This document shows, piece after piece, positions 39,191 to 49,117 of a stretch of 64,000 nucleotides of DNA. The stretch's first letter is position 1. Every line of letters starts with the position of its first letter. The DNA lies in contig NC_088323.1 of NCBI RefSeq assembly GCF_910592395.1, positions 2,604,001 to 2,668,000 of the forward strand, given 5' to 3'. Under the pieces are notes generated by a model. The model saw only the letters and a program-made list of their open reading frames with translations. It was not told where the DNA came from and did no database searches. This stretch comes from Lineus longissimus. Lineage: Eukaryota > Nemertea > Pilidiophora > Heteronemertea > Lineidae. The translations under genes and the position numbers were made by a program.

Positions 39191-40216
39191 CTGAAAAACA
39201 AAATGCGAAAAATAAAGCATTTTAGATATTTCAGGGCAAGTAGTTAACAACCCTCAACCAATCTCATATTTTCTTTAGTTGAAAAAAAATAACTTCGGTC
39301 ACGTAGCAAATAGTCCTAGGCTTAGCCGTATACTTTTCGGATGACTTTCTACTATATTCATCACTAACTTTTATTTCAATAGAGACATTTGATGTTAGGC
39401 GGTGGTACAGAAGTACCGTGGCAAATCTTTTGTTCTACATTCGCTTTGATGACCATCAAATAAGAGTAAGAAGAACGGTTTTGAGAAAGGCTTCTGACTA
39501 GAATTGTTTGAACACTGAGAGGTCAACGCGGGGGCAGGAATAAGTGATTCAAAGAAAGTATCCAATATCACACTGAAGCCATACGCGATTTGTAATTTAC
39601 CAACGTTACTCCACTTTAAGCCATAAACGCACAAAAATAAATCACTGCCGGTGAAACAAAATACCGATCTATTTGTGGTGACACATAGGTAAGAGCTCGG
39701 GTTGTGTCATACCAGCTTATCATATGGTTGACTCAACTAAGGTTTCCATATTCGCCCGACATTGAATCAGTATTCTGTGAAGAAACTGCGCATTGGCATT
39801 TATGGCATAATAGTTCTTTTGATAAAATCATATCGAAGTATTCAATCATACCGAATATCTACACTTAAAGATGCTCGGGTTGAAATCGTGAATGTGTAAC
39901 GACAGTTACAAACAGACCCAACTCGTTTTGTAGCGTACACACATACCTTTTTAAATCCTGGGTAATGTACAACGCTGGGCTGTACATGCGACTTGCACAG
40001 GCCTTCGCACTTGGTCACCATGATTGTTCCGCCGCATAACAGCCGTCGGGTCCGCCCATTGTAGTCATATGTCTTTTCTTTCGTGACATAAAGTTCTGTT
40101 TCCAATGTCTCACATAAATCATCATCGCCCGCCGCGGCTTGACTTGTTACTATAAGAGTAGCTAGCAGCAGTGTTACCATGGACAGAATCAGCTGTGTTA
40201 GTTTTGCCATTTTCAT
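39041..40216 (-). CDS. pburs: Bursicon beta subunit (partner of bursicon), two coding exons
   Basis: This is the second cystine-knot subunit of the bursicon heterodimer. The coding exons are 39947-40216 and 39041-39190, joined in phase 0 to give 139 residues. A signal peptide covers about residues 1-29 (MKMAKLTQLILSMVTLLLAT and on). Eleven cysteines fall at residues 35, 61, 70, 74, 92, 94, 95, 110, 132, 134 and 137. Family hallmarks are CETLETELYVTKE, TKCEGLCKSHVQPSV, SCQCCREGSLR and the ending CACYDCAI. The ATG at 40216 was chosen because an acceptor (ctctcttttcag) lies only 4 nt upstream; the in-frame ATG further upstream would lie in the intron. The intron falls just before the SCQCC motif. 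The gene is head to tail with bursicon alpha (about 13 kb) and the monooxygenase gene. Confidence 0.95.
39947..40216 (-). CDS. pburs: Bursicon beta coding exon 1
   Basis: Ninety codons: the signal peptide plus the first four knot cysteines, ending PGFKK at the donor AAAAAG|gtatgt in phase 0. Reading through the donor gives a frame that does not fit the family, which confirms the splice. Confidence 0.93.
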
Positions 40217-40295
40217 TTTGCTGAAAAGAGAGAAAGAATCAAGAGGTAAATAAAACAATGGTTCTTCCATGATGTATGCATGCTACATGTTCTTT

Positions 40296-40345
40296 TAGGA
40301 GCGAGTTTTGCCATTTTTATTGTGCTAAAGAGAAAATCAACGAGG
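40296..40345 (-). repeat. Degenerate duplicate of the bursicon beta splice acceptor and start region
   Basis: The minus-strand segment attttctctttag, then CACAATAAAAATGGCAAAAC, mirrors the real start (ttctctcttttcag, then CAAAATGAAAATGGCAAAAC at about 40200-40235) about 90 bp away. It keeps the pyrimidine tract, an AG, and an ATG-GCA-AAA start (Met-Ala-Lys). It diverges after a few codons. It looks like a local tandem duplication of the exon boundary. Confidence 0.6.
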
Positions 40346-41191
40346 TAAGAAAGTCGTCGACACGTTCACGAGATAAATAAAATACTGTACATATTCACCC
40401 TATTCACAAAACAAAAACAGCACACATTTTAGTTCAACGATCATGTATACGCATAATACGTCTGGCTTGATATCGCATGGGCTGGCCAGAATGTTCTTGG
40501 TTTGTGTTAATCGGTTAAAGGATATTTATTCATTAAGGCTTATCTGAAGGGGATGGAGAGGAAGCGGTTGTGAACTTAAAATAGTGTCACAGTAGTATGA
40601 GCGATAATTTGTGAAAATGTTCAGATTGAGGAAGTGTGACGAGGCCATGGTTGAAACGATAAAGTCGTATTCAAAGTCGTGGTGCCGGCGTATGACTTTG
40701 ATAACACCGTCATTGTATCCGTAACTATAATTCAACCTTAGCAGTCTAAGAATCGGCAAATATCTGCATGAAAAACCCTTTTCTTTCCCGCATTTCTCAG
40801 AAACTACAGTTTTTGTGACCTTTTGTGACGTGTTTACTTTTGTTTAGGTAACACATTTTCCCTCCCCACCACAAACCGAAAGGTTACGTCAGTTCCCTGT
40901 CTATTGGAAAAAATAGGACTACAGATTGCGAACACACCTTAATGCAATGATAAATTTCTTAATTTATCCCACGTTCATACTTATAAAAATACAGAAGAAA
41001 AAGCAAAATAAAAAAACTAACGACAACACATACGTTCTACGTTAGTCGTAACCGTTAGGGTTAACATGACTTCTGTTTTTTTGAACGACCGACGACCGTA
41101 GTGACTCTAACCTCCATGTATGCAACTAACGTTTCTGATTGGTTGATAATGACAAACAACCAAAAGACAGTTTTCATGCGAAAAAGTAGTT

Positions 41192-41208
41192 GGGGGGGGG
41201 GAGGGGGG
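41192..41208. repeat. G-rich run (10 G, A, 6 G)
   Basis: It lies within the presumed 5' intron of bursicon beta. It may form a quadruplex; the exact length may be unreliable. Confidence 0.85.
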
Positions 41209-41566
41209 AGAAAATGATCTGAGGAATATACACTGAGAGTCTTCCATTTATTCTACATCAGGCAATGCTGCAAGGTCTTGGGAAGAAGGCTAAACTCACA
41301 CAATCACAAGATTTCGAGATCGATTGCATCCCTCCGACAGAGACAGTACACGCCAAAAACACATGCACTAACATCAGGCAAACACCAACATCGAGTGACA
41401 TAATACACTGTGTAGACGCTATTTAGCGGGTTTTGGTGCGTATGTTTTAGATAGGCCTCTTCCACGTAATAACCTTTTGAACGGGCCTTTTGAACGAGCG
41501 CCCTTCAAGCGGCTATAAAGTATATCACAGATAAACCACTGTCAAAGCAGAAAATAAGTCACCTAC

Positions 41567-41770
41567 CTTGGCGAAAGCGTGACTCGTGCCTCCCCTCTCA
41601 AAATTCGTGTTGATCGCCGTCGATATCTTTTTCTGCTACACTCCCGGGATCCCTGCTGCTCAGTTCTCGTCTGCGAGCATTGGATGGCGAAGGTGTGCGC
41701 AAGAATACATGTAGCTGACGTCACTCGCGCCGTTGTGAAGAAGTAGTGCGTTGGTCGCCTCGGAGAAGGG
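41567..41770 (-). promoter_or_regulatory. pburs: Candidate 5'UTR exon and promoter region of bursicon beta
   Basis: A relatively CpG-rich block on the minus strand ends at a consensus donor, GCCAAG|gtaggt (exon end 41567). It is the best upstream partner seen for the acceptor at 40220. It contains a full palindromic cAMP-response element, TGACGTCA, at 41716-41723. The transcription start and upper limit are not visible; 41770 is approximate. The assignment to bursicon beta is inference from position and strand. Confidence 0.4.
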
Positions 41771-41774
41771 GACA

Positions 41775-43005
41775 ATATTACTGCTGAGTGTGTTTTCTAT
41801 CATAATACATAATAATGTTCTACTGAAGAGTGACGATTGGTATCCATGATAAATAATTCATTGATTTCGCATATCTATGTAAGCATAGACAGTTGAAAGA
41901 GGGAAGCAACGAAATGAGTAGATTTGCTGTACGAGAAAAAACAAAGAGCCGTTTCGTATCAATTAATAACGCATTATGTAAATAGGCATGGCATGTGTAG
42001 GCGTACTGTGATGTCTTTTACGATGTCATCATAGGGGACAGCTATTGATAATACCACATATTCAGGAACATAACCATTCTGATGGCCAAGCTCTACAAAC
42101 CTCAAACGTGACGAACGGTAAAGTGTCAAAAATGTTGCCAAGGTAACCAGTGTGTTTCTTCGAAAGATACTGGCTGTTGATGACATCACATGTGGAAGAC
42201 AACAAATGGTAATAGCAACCTTAATTGTTTCCTTTTGATTGATCGTTTATTGCGAGATCGCGTCCGTAGTTAGAAAGCGTTCGCAGCCAAAACCGAATTC
42301 AAAATATGGCTGATGACAGTATTTTTTCTGGTGGAGCACACTTGAGTTAATGCAGGAATTTCGGCGAGATGACAGATGCGGCGAAATGATTTAGACGTGC
42401 TAACTCGTTGACACCCCTAGACCCCATCCCCAAGTGTCCTAATTGTTTTAAACGCCAAGACCACATCCTGTGATAACACATTTCCCATGCGCGACATGGG
42501 ATGACGTGCATGCGGCGAATGGTGTTATCACTTTACCAACAACAACAAAAGTCTATGGGCGTCCAGATTTATCGTTGGTGAGGCCAGACTGTTTAAACAG
42601 CAGAATTTGTGTCAGTCCTGAATATGAGTATTTTTTGTTACATTAACAGCGTCAGGAATCTCGATACTATCAAACATGCAAATTGAACAAATGAGACATA
42701 TTTTCAATTGCGACGATATTATTTTACATTAGAACAAGAAAATGTTTAAGGTGAACTAAATCTAATGATAGAATTAAAGGCCGCCAATTATTCGGCAAGG
42801 CCTGGGAAAATACATAGCATGGAAATATGTTGCGGTTTCAGGGCTCAGTCAGCAATGGTCATAACTTAACCTCTGCCACGACTGTCACCGACGTTTCAAA
42901 TACAGGTAATTTAAAGTGATGTTATCTCGTGCAGAATCTTTCTAAAAATCAGTTTTGACGTGAAAGTGTTCGGCCTAACTAGCCCTATTAGCTCTTCTAC
43001 AATTC
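41775..43005. other. Spacer between bursicon beta and the monooxygenase gene
   Basis: No exon was recognised. It should contain the 3'UTR of the monooxygenase gene (minus strand) and upstream control sequence of bursicon beta. No canonical AATAAA was seen close to the monooxygenase stop codon. Confidence 0.4.
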
Positions 43006-43167
43006 TTATACTGTAGTAAGGATTAGGAATAAAACTGATGTCATCACTAGGACGGTGTTGGTTCTGATGTCGTTTCCGCCAGCAATTACCAGGTCACATG
43101 GGGAAGGTGCAGGCTTGTACGGCACGTTAATAGTAATGGCCGGTTCGCTTGGATGGTATTGGTACTT
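43006..43167 (-). CDS. moxd1: Monooxygenase coding exon 13: C-terminal tail
   Basis: Fifty-three codons and TAA. VPYKPAPSPC matches the RPYKAEPLVC motif near the MOXD1 C-terminus. A final hydrophobic stretch without a cytoplasmic tail suggests membrane or GPI-type anchoring. Confidence 0.92.
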   Translation of the reverse strand, partial: KYQYHPSEPAITINVPYKPAPSPCDLVIAGGNDIRTNTVLVMTSVLFLILTTV

Positions 43168-46100
43168 CTGCAAATAGCAAGAAATATTTCAGTGACATGC
43201 AAACAAATGAGCTTCTGGATACTAGTTTGTTGATCATGGGTTTCCCCTTACGGTACCAGAAACAGAAATTCTTCACGGGGAGCAGCGATTGCCGTTGGGC
43301 GTTGGCCATCCTTTTTCGGGTAGACATAAACACAAATACACAATCATGGTTTTGCTTTTAAAGGAATTCGAATTACTATTTGTGATATGTTTTAAAAAAC
43401 GTAATAACTGTAAGGTACTTTAGCCACGCTTAGATCGATACCTGTGTACAGCTAAAAGAGGCTGCTTGTCTGCAGATAAACCGGTCATAACTGCATATAG
43501 GCTTGATCTTTATCGCAGGAAGTCTCTCTATCGCAGGCATATACCTAGACCGCCGCAAATGAGAGATTTTGCGGCTTGTGATATTGCAGATCGCTGCGAC
43601 ATTCAATTCTCGTTTGCCGGGCGCTTGAGTCCTTACCTTTCCTGAACCACAGAATTGATCATAGTTTGATGCCATCTCGATCTCCTGAAGTCGACCTGCA
43701 GCATCCTTCCAAGACACGTTATTCCTCATGAGGTCGGAGTAACCTTCTGCATCTAAACTTGACCAGTCGTACTTCCTGAAAAGACCGTGCGGATTTTCAA
43801 TCGGCAACTTCGAATGTCCTATTCACGCTCGAGAATGGCCACGGTTATAATGCTCGCGGCTTCACGAATGTTGTTGTCATGTTGTTGGTGGATGGGTTCT
43901 TGCCAGGGTAATCAATTAATTGAAACTTACCATGATATGAGCGGTTCCCCGTCGTTTGTTCACCGCAGCCACAGAAATAGCTCCGATGCTTAAACATCTT
44001 GAAATGGTGTCGCTTGAAATTCTCAAATTAAATTGGGTCATGAGGATGGACACATTTCTGTAAATTTGTTGTTCTCAGGAGAGAGATTGTACTCTGGCGT
44101 TTGTACTTACGGGTCTGTGACAGTATGATACTCAGTAAACAGTTCTTCCAAATTCTGATCGGTCAGTTTGCTCAAACAGTTCGACAGTGATATCCTCGGA
44201 TAGTAGTAGAGGAAAGATATGCACATCTCATCTCGTGTGCCCAGTCCTCCCTAAAAAGAGCATTTTGTACACGTTGTAAGATGAGCTATGTACTTAAATA
44301 TTCATGTCCGACTGTTTCTGTAACAACCGGTAAACCCGCTGTTATTGTCTTTATTTGTAAATAAACCGAATTTGATCACTCAACGTTTCTGCTACTACTG
44401 TTGGCCTATTTCAAATAGCATCCAAATGTTTCTATACATGTCTTATACATGTTAAAACATGATGGACAATTAGTTCCATATTCGAAAAAACAACACGTAG
44501 TAGATTTGCGTAAATCTGAATTTGTAAGAAGCGCTGAAAGACTTTAGAAGGCCTGCACTTACAAAAATCGCCTCGTTTTGGTCCATTGTACCGTATGTGC
44601 ATTCCACGGTTACCGAGTCCGTCTGAAATCGAAATGTTAGATGTATCGTGAAGGGGCACTTTATATCGTTATGGTAGTCTGTGGGGTTGCTTTTTGAGAT
44701 CGTTTTTACAAAAAAGCAGGTGGCGTCAGCATATAAAATGATATACTGTATTTGTAATATTTAACATAGGTGTAGATATGTATCCGATCTGATTTTATTA
44801 AAAGCCTGGCATGATTTGATCACGATTCAGACGAAATTGACCGTGCAAGTTTGTATAGTCACTCTAGTTTTGGTAGTGCACGTAATTTGGTTTACTTGTA
44901 GACATGACCATTGAACTTACCCTGCGAATGACAGCCTCTGGCTCAAGATTCACAGAAGCCTGGTAGTTGAAGTCGTAAGTGTCGTCTTTGACGATGTAGG
45001 GAAGCTCCACCCCGTTCCTGATGTGGCGCGTGACAATAGCTCGCCCCGCCAAATGCGTATGAGGTGCAGCACCAAACACATTAATCTCATCTACACCATC
45101 ACTTTCGAACGCCTGAAACAGAGGGGTTGTTTTCTACTGAACCCGATTTTGTTTGAATTGCCCAATTGCTATAAATTCAATACAATGATTGATAAGCGAT
45201 GACGTCATAATGAGTTAAGCGTATGCAAATGCAATGCACAGAGTGTGTAATCAATTACAGAGTAAACCAATAGTAGGACCGGTGTAACGTTTTTGAGTGT
45301 TTCTGTTTTTGAGTGTTTCCCCTCATTGTTTGGGAACGCTCAAAAATAGATTGACGAGTTTTTCTGTGTATCCCCCCTATTGAAAACTCATGGTCTCTCT
45401 AGCTGCCTATTATTTGGAAACACTGAAACATGGGGAACAACCACAGATGTTACACCGGTGTTGTTTTATCAAATTCTCATGTTCTTGCATCTTTGAGTCA
45501 AACTCTTGAGATTCCAGAGTATTCTATGTTCTAGATTCCTTAAACACTATGACCGAAAGAAATATTCTGCACGTACTGCGTTAAAACACTTTTCATTGCA
45601 CTTTGTGTTTGAGATGAATGCCTCTTGCTGCGGGGGGATCACGTGGGACAGAGAGACTATTTTGCCAACCGTGAGAACACCCATGTCATGTGGTCGTAGC
45701 TGCGCAGTGTAGGTCAGCCGCATACCGGAATTGTCAAATATATCTTAAAGAAAGATGATAAGATTGTCTGTAGATACTGGACCTAGCAAATAAATATCCA
45801 AGCGACCCCCCTTAGATGAGTTATATCTTAGGGGTCGCCCTCGATTAAAAACGTAAGATGACTTTCTCGATTGTTTAGATCAGCATCTAACAGAGACACT
45901 GAATTACGTTATATTTCACAAAATTAGTCAAATTCATTAAAACGGTACTTTGGCGCCCGCGGTTGCCGATTCTTTATTTCCGTGCCGTACCTGACCTCAA
46001 CTCTGGATTGTCGTAGTGGATCTCTAGCCTGGCATATTTCGATTCATCTGGGCCACCCAGGGGGTAACCGACATGTTCGGGGAAGTTAGTTGCCTGGAAG

Positions 46101-49100
46101 GAAACGATGTTGTCCATAAATCAATATTAAGTTCGAAATATCAAATAAGGTGCTTTCAATGCGGGCATTTTCATTTTGGGATGTGTGGTGAGTCTATGTG
46201 TTCCCCGTATTCGAACAACGGATTTTTCAGTAAACGATTCAGTGATGTTAGTTTTGACAGAACGACCATGGCATCGCCATCATTGAAGATAAATTAGCGG
46301 ACTTACACCTGCTCCAACTGCCCATAGGAAGACAGCACTAGTGCATTCTTGCAACATGGTTTCCTCACAAGCCACGGACTGTCCGCCGATGCTGGTGTTA
46401 TCAGGTTTGAATGACGCAGAACAGGGATAAACTATCATGTGATGGACGACGCCCTCGTTACCGGGTGTGATGATTGGCTCGTCCTAAAATTGGAGACACA
46501 TTTGATGCATTTACGCCGTTTTGTCCACTGTGTACGGAAATTTCCGGGAGGCCGAATATAACGGCTTGGCTGTTTGGAGTGAACGTCATTGTTCGCATCA
46601 CTCGCGAAGCTTAGTCGCCGTGCACTCCTACCTTGAACAGCAGTGCAATGTAGGTACGATCGTAAATCATAATTTGAAAGATAGTCATCGATTTTTTCAT
46701 ATTCTGTTTTTCATTATGAAATAAAATACAACCACTGAACGAATTATTTGCTGACCTTGATCACGTGATGCTTTGTGTCCAACTTCGGCAATTCTATGAT
46801 CCTGCATTCGTAAAATGTGTCGACGACGGGTACGTTGAACTGAAACGAAAAACCCGGATGTAAATACGCTCGACACCATTACTTATTTGTGTATATAACT
46901 CCCCTTTTTGCAGGAACATTTTCAAATTGATCTGTTCAAAACTACGAGGAAATTTAGGATGAACATGGCAGCGAGCGTCATTTGGCTGTCCATAGTCAGG
47001 TGATTTAGTAGGTGGCAGGTAATATCGTCCCCTTTTTATGACCATATACCTAAAGCTGTGATACGACCAAACCTGATATGTTTAAATTTAATCTTTACGT
47101 TGTCAACAGTGATGACGATAGTCTTTGCATCCGATGGCAGGACTGTATCCGGTTCTGCAGGGCCTCCTGCCAGCCTTAAGGTCTTGACACCACGGTTGGT
47201 CGAATGGTAGTAGAGACCAGCAGGGCTTGCTGGATCCGATTCACCGTAGGACCAGATAACCCTCATAGTGCCCGTCTAAAATAAAAAAAGCGAGAGGGAT
47301 AATAACTATACAGTGGAATACTCCATTGTTCAAAGAGGGCGATGACTATAAAGTACTAAAGAATACATTTTTAAATGAATAAAGGAATGAAATATACAAA
47401 AACAACTTTTCAAAGAAACAATTGCCTCGTTGAAGTCAACAACAATATCATTCTGGCAAGGATTTTTTGTATAAGGGATAGTGATTCTGATGATGCCCGT
47501 TAATTCTGATATCAAACAATATATTGTATTGTCTACAATTACATAAATTTGTGTAAGTATGTCTTATATAATCCTTACCGTGATGGGTCTGTCGTGCTCT
47601 TTGTCACATGTATCCAGCTGTCTAGAGAACCTAATGATGGTGAATCCACTCATCTCCATCGCCATCTCTAGGAAGATATCACTGACAGTGTCTTCGTCTG
47701 GTTTCATGAAACCCACGCCGAACCGATCCTTTTTGACAAGAAGCAAACAGTTATTGCCTTGCAACAGTTTGGTTGATAAGAATGCATGAAGTCCTGGCCG
47801 ATACTATAGTTTATAGGGTCTGGGGATCCAATCGTTTTCTGAGCTTTCTAACAGAATGACGTTTATAGTCATTCTAAACAAAAGGTATTATCACTCTTTC
47901 TGACCGAGGTCTTGTGAAACGCGCTGTATTTAAAGTTATGAAATGTAACATTGGATGTACCTGTTATAAGGTGGCATAAGGAAAGAGGATGATATGCGTA
48001 TAATATACTAGAACTTATACTATACACCTTTCCAGAAATGGGGCGCTGAGTGTCCGAAATAGTGATGTCATAAGGGGAAATTAGGCCTTATGGTGGAGGG
48101 ACAAAGGAGATAGTCATGGTTGACCAACACACTTGAATGCCTTTGATGACGGAAAGGGGAAAAAAGTTAGTTCCAATGGAAGCCACCAATTTCGGGAGGC
48201 TTGTATAACAGTCCCATTTCTCTTCCTATATCTTACAACACACTTTTTAACCTTTCTTGTGTACCTTGTTGTGAAAGGACACATCTTGTTGTGAACGGGC
48301 ACAGGCAAAGACAAATATGTTCAGTAATGTTTATTGAAATAAGGTTCGCAGAATAAGCGGTTTTATTGTTGAATATGTTTTCTAACAGGGACAAATGATA
48401 TAACACTTGGTGAGCATGGTTTCGCTCTGACAATGCAGAATATTCGACTCGATGTCCTCTGACGAGCCGAACAACCCCTGACACATTTACGGGTAGTTTT
48501 TTCTCTAAAATATCATAAAACCTCGGATTTTAGCGTGAAGAGAACCGACTGGGAACCACTGGGACTGGTTCCAATTGGTACAGCCACTGTCCAATCGAAT
48601 GAATATACCGGTTCCGAACCGCGATAGATTATATCTTCCAAATCTTTTCTAAAACGAATTCACAAATTGTTGACAGAAATCTATTCCAAACACTATTAAT
48701 CAATTGGGCACTGCGATACCCTTCTGATGCAATGGAATATCTCAGAACTGGGGATATGAAGGTTTAGACAAGCAATTACCAGATTGATTTGGCCTACTGT
48801 GTCAATGTCCGCAAACTGAGTCCTAATTTTATATTTACCTGAATATATCCCTGCCCCTGGCTGTCAACCCATGCCGTGATGATATCTGCGTCCATCATAC
48901 CTCCCTTCGCTGACCAACCAAGGCCAACATAACCTGTCGTCTCAACAATCACTTCAAACGTCACACGTTCATCAAACACCTCCCAGTTCAGCTGATATTT
49001 CTCATCTTCGTCTAGGAACACGGAGTGAGAGTATTCCATGCTGGTCTCTGGCCGGGCATCGGTGCACCGGGCGCAGAGAAAAGCCAGGGATACAAAGACA

Positions 49101-49117
49101 GCACTCAAACTTAGCAT
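43006..49117 (-). CDS. moxd1: MOXD1/dopamine-beta-hydroxylase-like copper type II ascorbate-dependent monooxygenase
   Basis: A complete gene of 13 coding exons (1,923 nt, 640 residues). Members hydroxylate small substrates using two copper centres, ascorbate and oxygen in the secretory pathway. Exons (high to low): 48839-49117, 47579-47728, 47099-47275, 46756-46839, 46307-46483, 45991-46093, 45577-45743, 44921-45112, 44563-44622, 44111-44250, 43931-43980, 43637-43818, 43006-43167. A signal peptide (residues 1-21) is followed by a DOMON domain (about 28-140), then the N- and C-terminal copper domains. Copper ligands are all present: His244, His245, His315 (CuH) and His397, His399, Met472 (CuM). 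NTS and NVS glycosylation sequons are present. The protein ends in a hydrophobic tail (TVLVMTSVLFLILTTV), as in membrane-anchored MOXD1, and at 640 residues is close to that family's length. The ATG at 49117 follows an in-frame stop. Exons 11-12 are the least certain. It could be a DBH or TBH relative, but GGLGTRDEMC and YYYPRISLSNC favour MOXD1. Confidence 0.93.
43637..43818 (-). CDS. moxd1: Monooxygenase coding exon 12
   Basis: Two bases plus 60 codons, ending GGAAAG|gtaagg. It includes LFRKYDWSSLDAEGYSDL, aligning with MNKFKWTKKEG of MOXD1, and FCGSGK. The acceptor gaatag|GA is chosen for phase. An acceptor at cttttcag 43 nt downstream has a better tract but would need a different phase in exon 11. 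Confidence 0.75.
43931..43980 (-). CDS. moxd1: Monooxygenase coding exon 11 (probable)
   Basis: A 50-bp exon with donor CATG|gtaagt. With acceptor cggag|C it encodes YFCGCGEQTTGNRSYH. That keeps phase with both neighbours and adds a Cys-x-Cys comparable to DBH's CTCP. The acceptor lacks a good pyrimidine tract. An alternative acceptor about 37 nt upstream in another frame is also phase-compatible, so the exact 5' edge is uncertain. Confidence 0.6.
44111..44250 (-). CDS. moxd1: Monooxygenase coding exon 10: CuM methionine
   Basis: Forty-six codons plus two bases, opening GGLGTRDEMC. Met472 is the CuM ligand. YYYPRISLSNC is nearly identical to the MOXD1 equivalent. The donor is GACCC|gtaagt. 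Confidence 0.93.
44563..44622 (-). CDS. moxd1: Monooxygenase coding exon 9
   Basis: Only 20 codons (TDSVTVECTYGTMDQNEAIF), phase 0 at both ends. It matches the ITxCxYNTxDR segment between the CuM histidines and the CuM methionine. Confidence 0.9.
44921..45112 (-). CDS. moxd1: Monooxygenase coding exon 8: CuM histidines
   Basis: Sixty-four codons, phase 0. VFGAAPHTHLAGR carries His397 and His399 of the CuM site, and YIVKDDTYDFNYQ follows as in the family. The donor is CGCAGG|gtaagt. Confidence 0.93.
45278..45459. mobile_element. Dispersed MITE-like repeat, copy 2, inside a monooxygenase intron
   Basis: A 182-bp element with terminal inverted repeats accggtgtaac (45278) and gttacaccggt (45449-45459). 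It shares gtaacgtttttg, atggtctctctagctg and ggaaacactgaaa with the copy at 21955-22119. It lies in the intron between coding exons 7 and 8. Confidence 0.75.
45577..45743 (-). CDS. moxd1: Monooxygenase coding exon 7: inter-domain segment
   Basis: It completes a split codon, then encodes 55 residues with DNSGMRLTYT and VIPPQQEAF. The donor is AACGCA|gtacgt. The spacing between LEIHYDNP and DNSG is the same as in human MOXD1. No long open frame marks this exon, so it is easily missed. Confidence 0.88.
45991..46093 (-). CDS. moxd1: Monooxygenase coding exon 6: third CuH ligand
   Basis: Thirty-four codons plus one base, ending TCAG|gtacgg (phase 1). LEIHYDNP carries His315, equivalent to the third CuH ligand of DBH. 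FPEHVGYPLGGP precedes it. Confidence 0.92.
46307..46483 (-). CDS. moxd1: Monooxygenase coding exon 5: first CuH histidine pair
   Basis: Fifty-nine codons, phase 0. It contains EGVVHHMIVYPC with ligands His244 and His245, an NTS glycosylation site and FLWAVGAG. The donor is GCAGGT|gtaagt, preferred over the overlapping gtgtaa because it keeps frame with exon 6. Confidence 0.92.
46756..46839 (-). CDS. moxd1: Monooxygenase coding exon 4
   Basis: Twenty-eight codons (FNVPVVDTFYEC to TKHHVIK), phase 0. It begins the N-terminal copper domain; the KHHVIK motif is conserved in DBH and MOXD1. Confidence 0.92.
47099..47275 (-). CDS. moxd1: Monooxygenase coding exon 3: linker after DOMON
   Basis: Fifty-nine codons with the family motif MRVIWSYG and HSTNRGVKTLRL. 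The donor is placed at GACAAC|gtaaag (phase 0). The next possible donor, 26 nt downstream, would put the following exon out of frame and spoil the spacing to the conserved TFYEC. Confidence 0.88.
47579..47728 (-). CDS. moxd1: Monooxygenase coding exon 2: rest of DOMON domain
   Basis: Fifty codons, phase 0 at both ends (acceptor tcaaaaag|GAT, donor ACG|gtaagg). It contains FTIIRFSRQLDTCDKEHD, matching the TxxF-R-xxTCD motif that closes the DOMON domain in this family. Confidence 0.9.
48839..49117 (-). CDS. moxd1: Monooxygenase coding exon 1: signal peptide and start of DOMON domain
   Basis: Ninety-three codons ending at CAG|gtaaat in phase 0. The start codon is the first ATG after an in-frame TAA at 49154-49156. 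The motif TTGYVGLGWSAKGGMMDADI is characteristic of the DOMON domain. Confidence 0.9.

Noticed and set aside
47073-47098. Longer version of monooxygenase exon 3 ending at TCAG|gtttgg
   Set aside because: It shifts the reading frame of exon 4 and disrupts the conserved spacing to TFYEC. The donor at 47099 keeps both.
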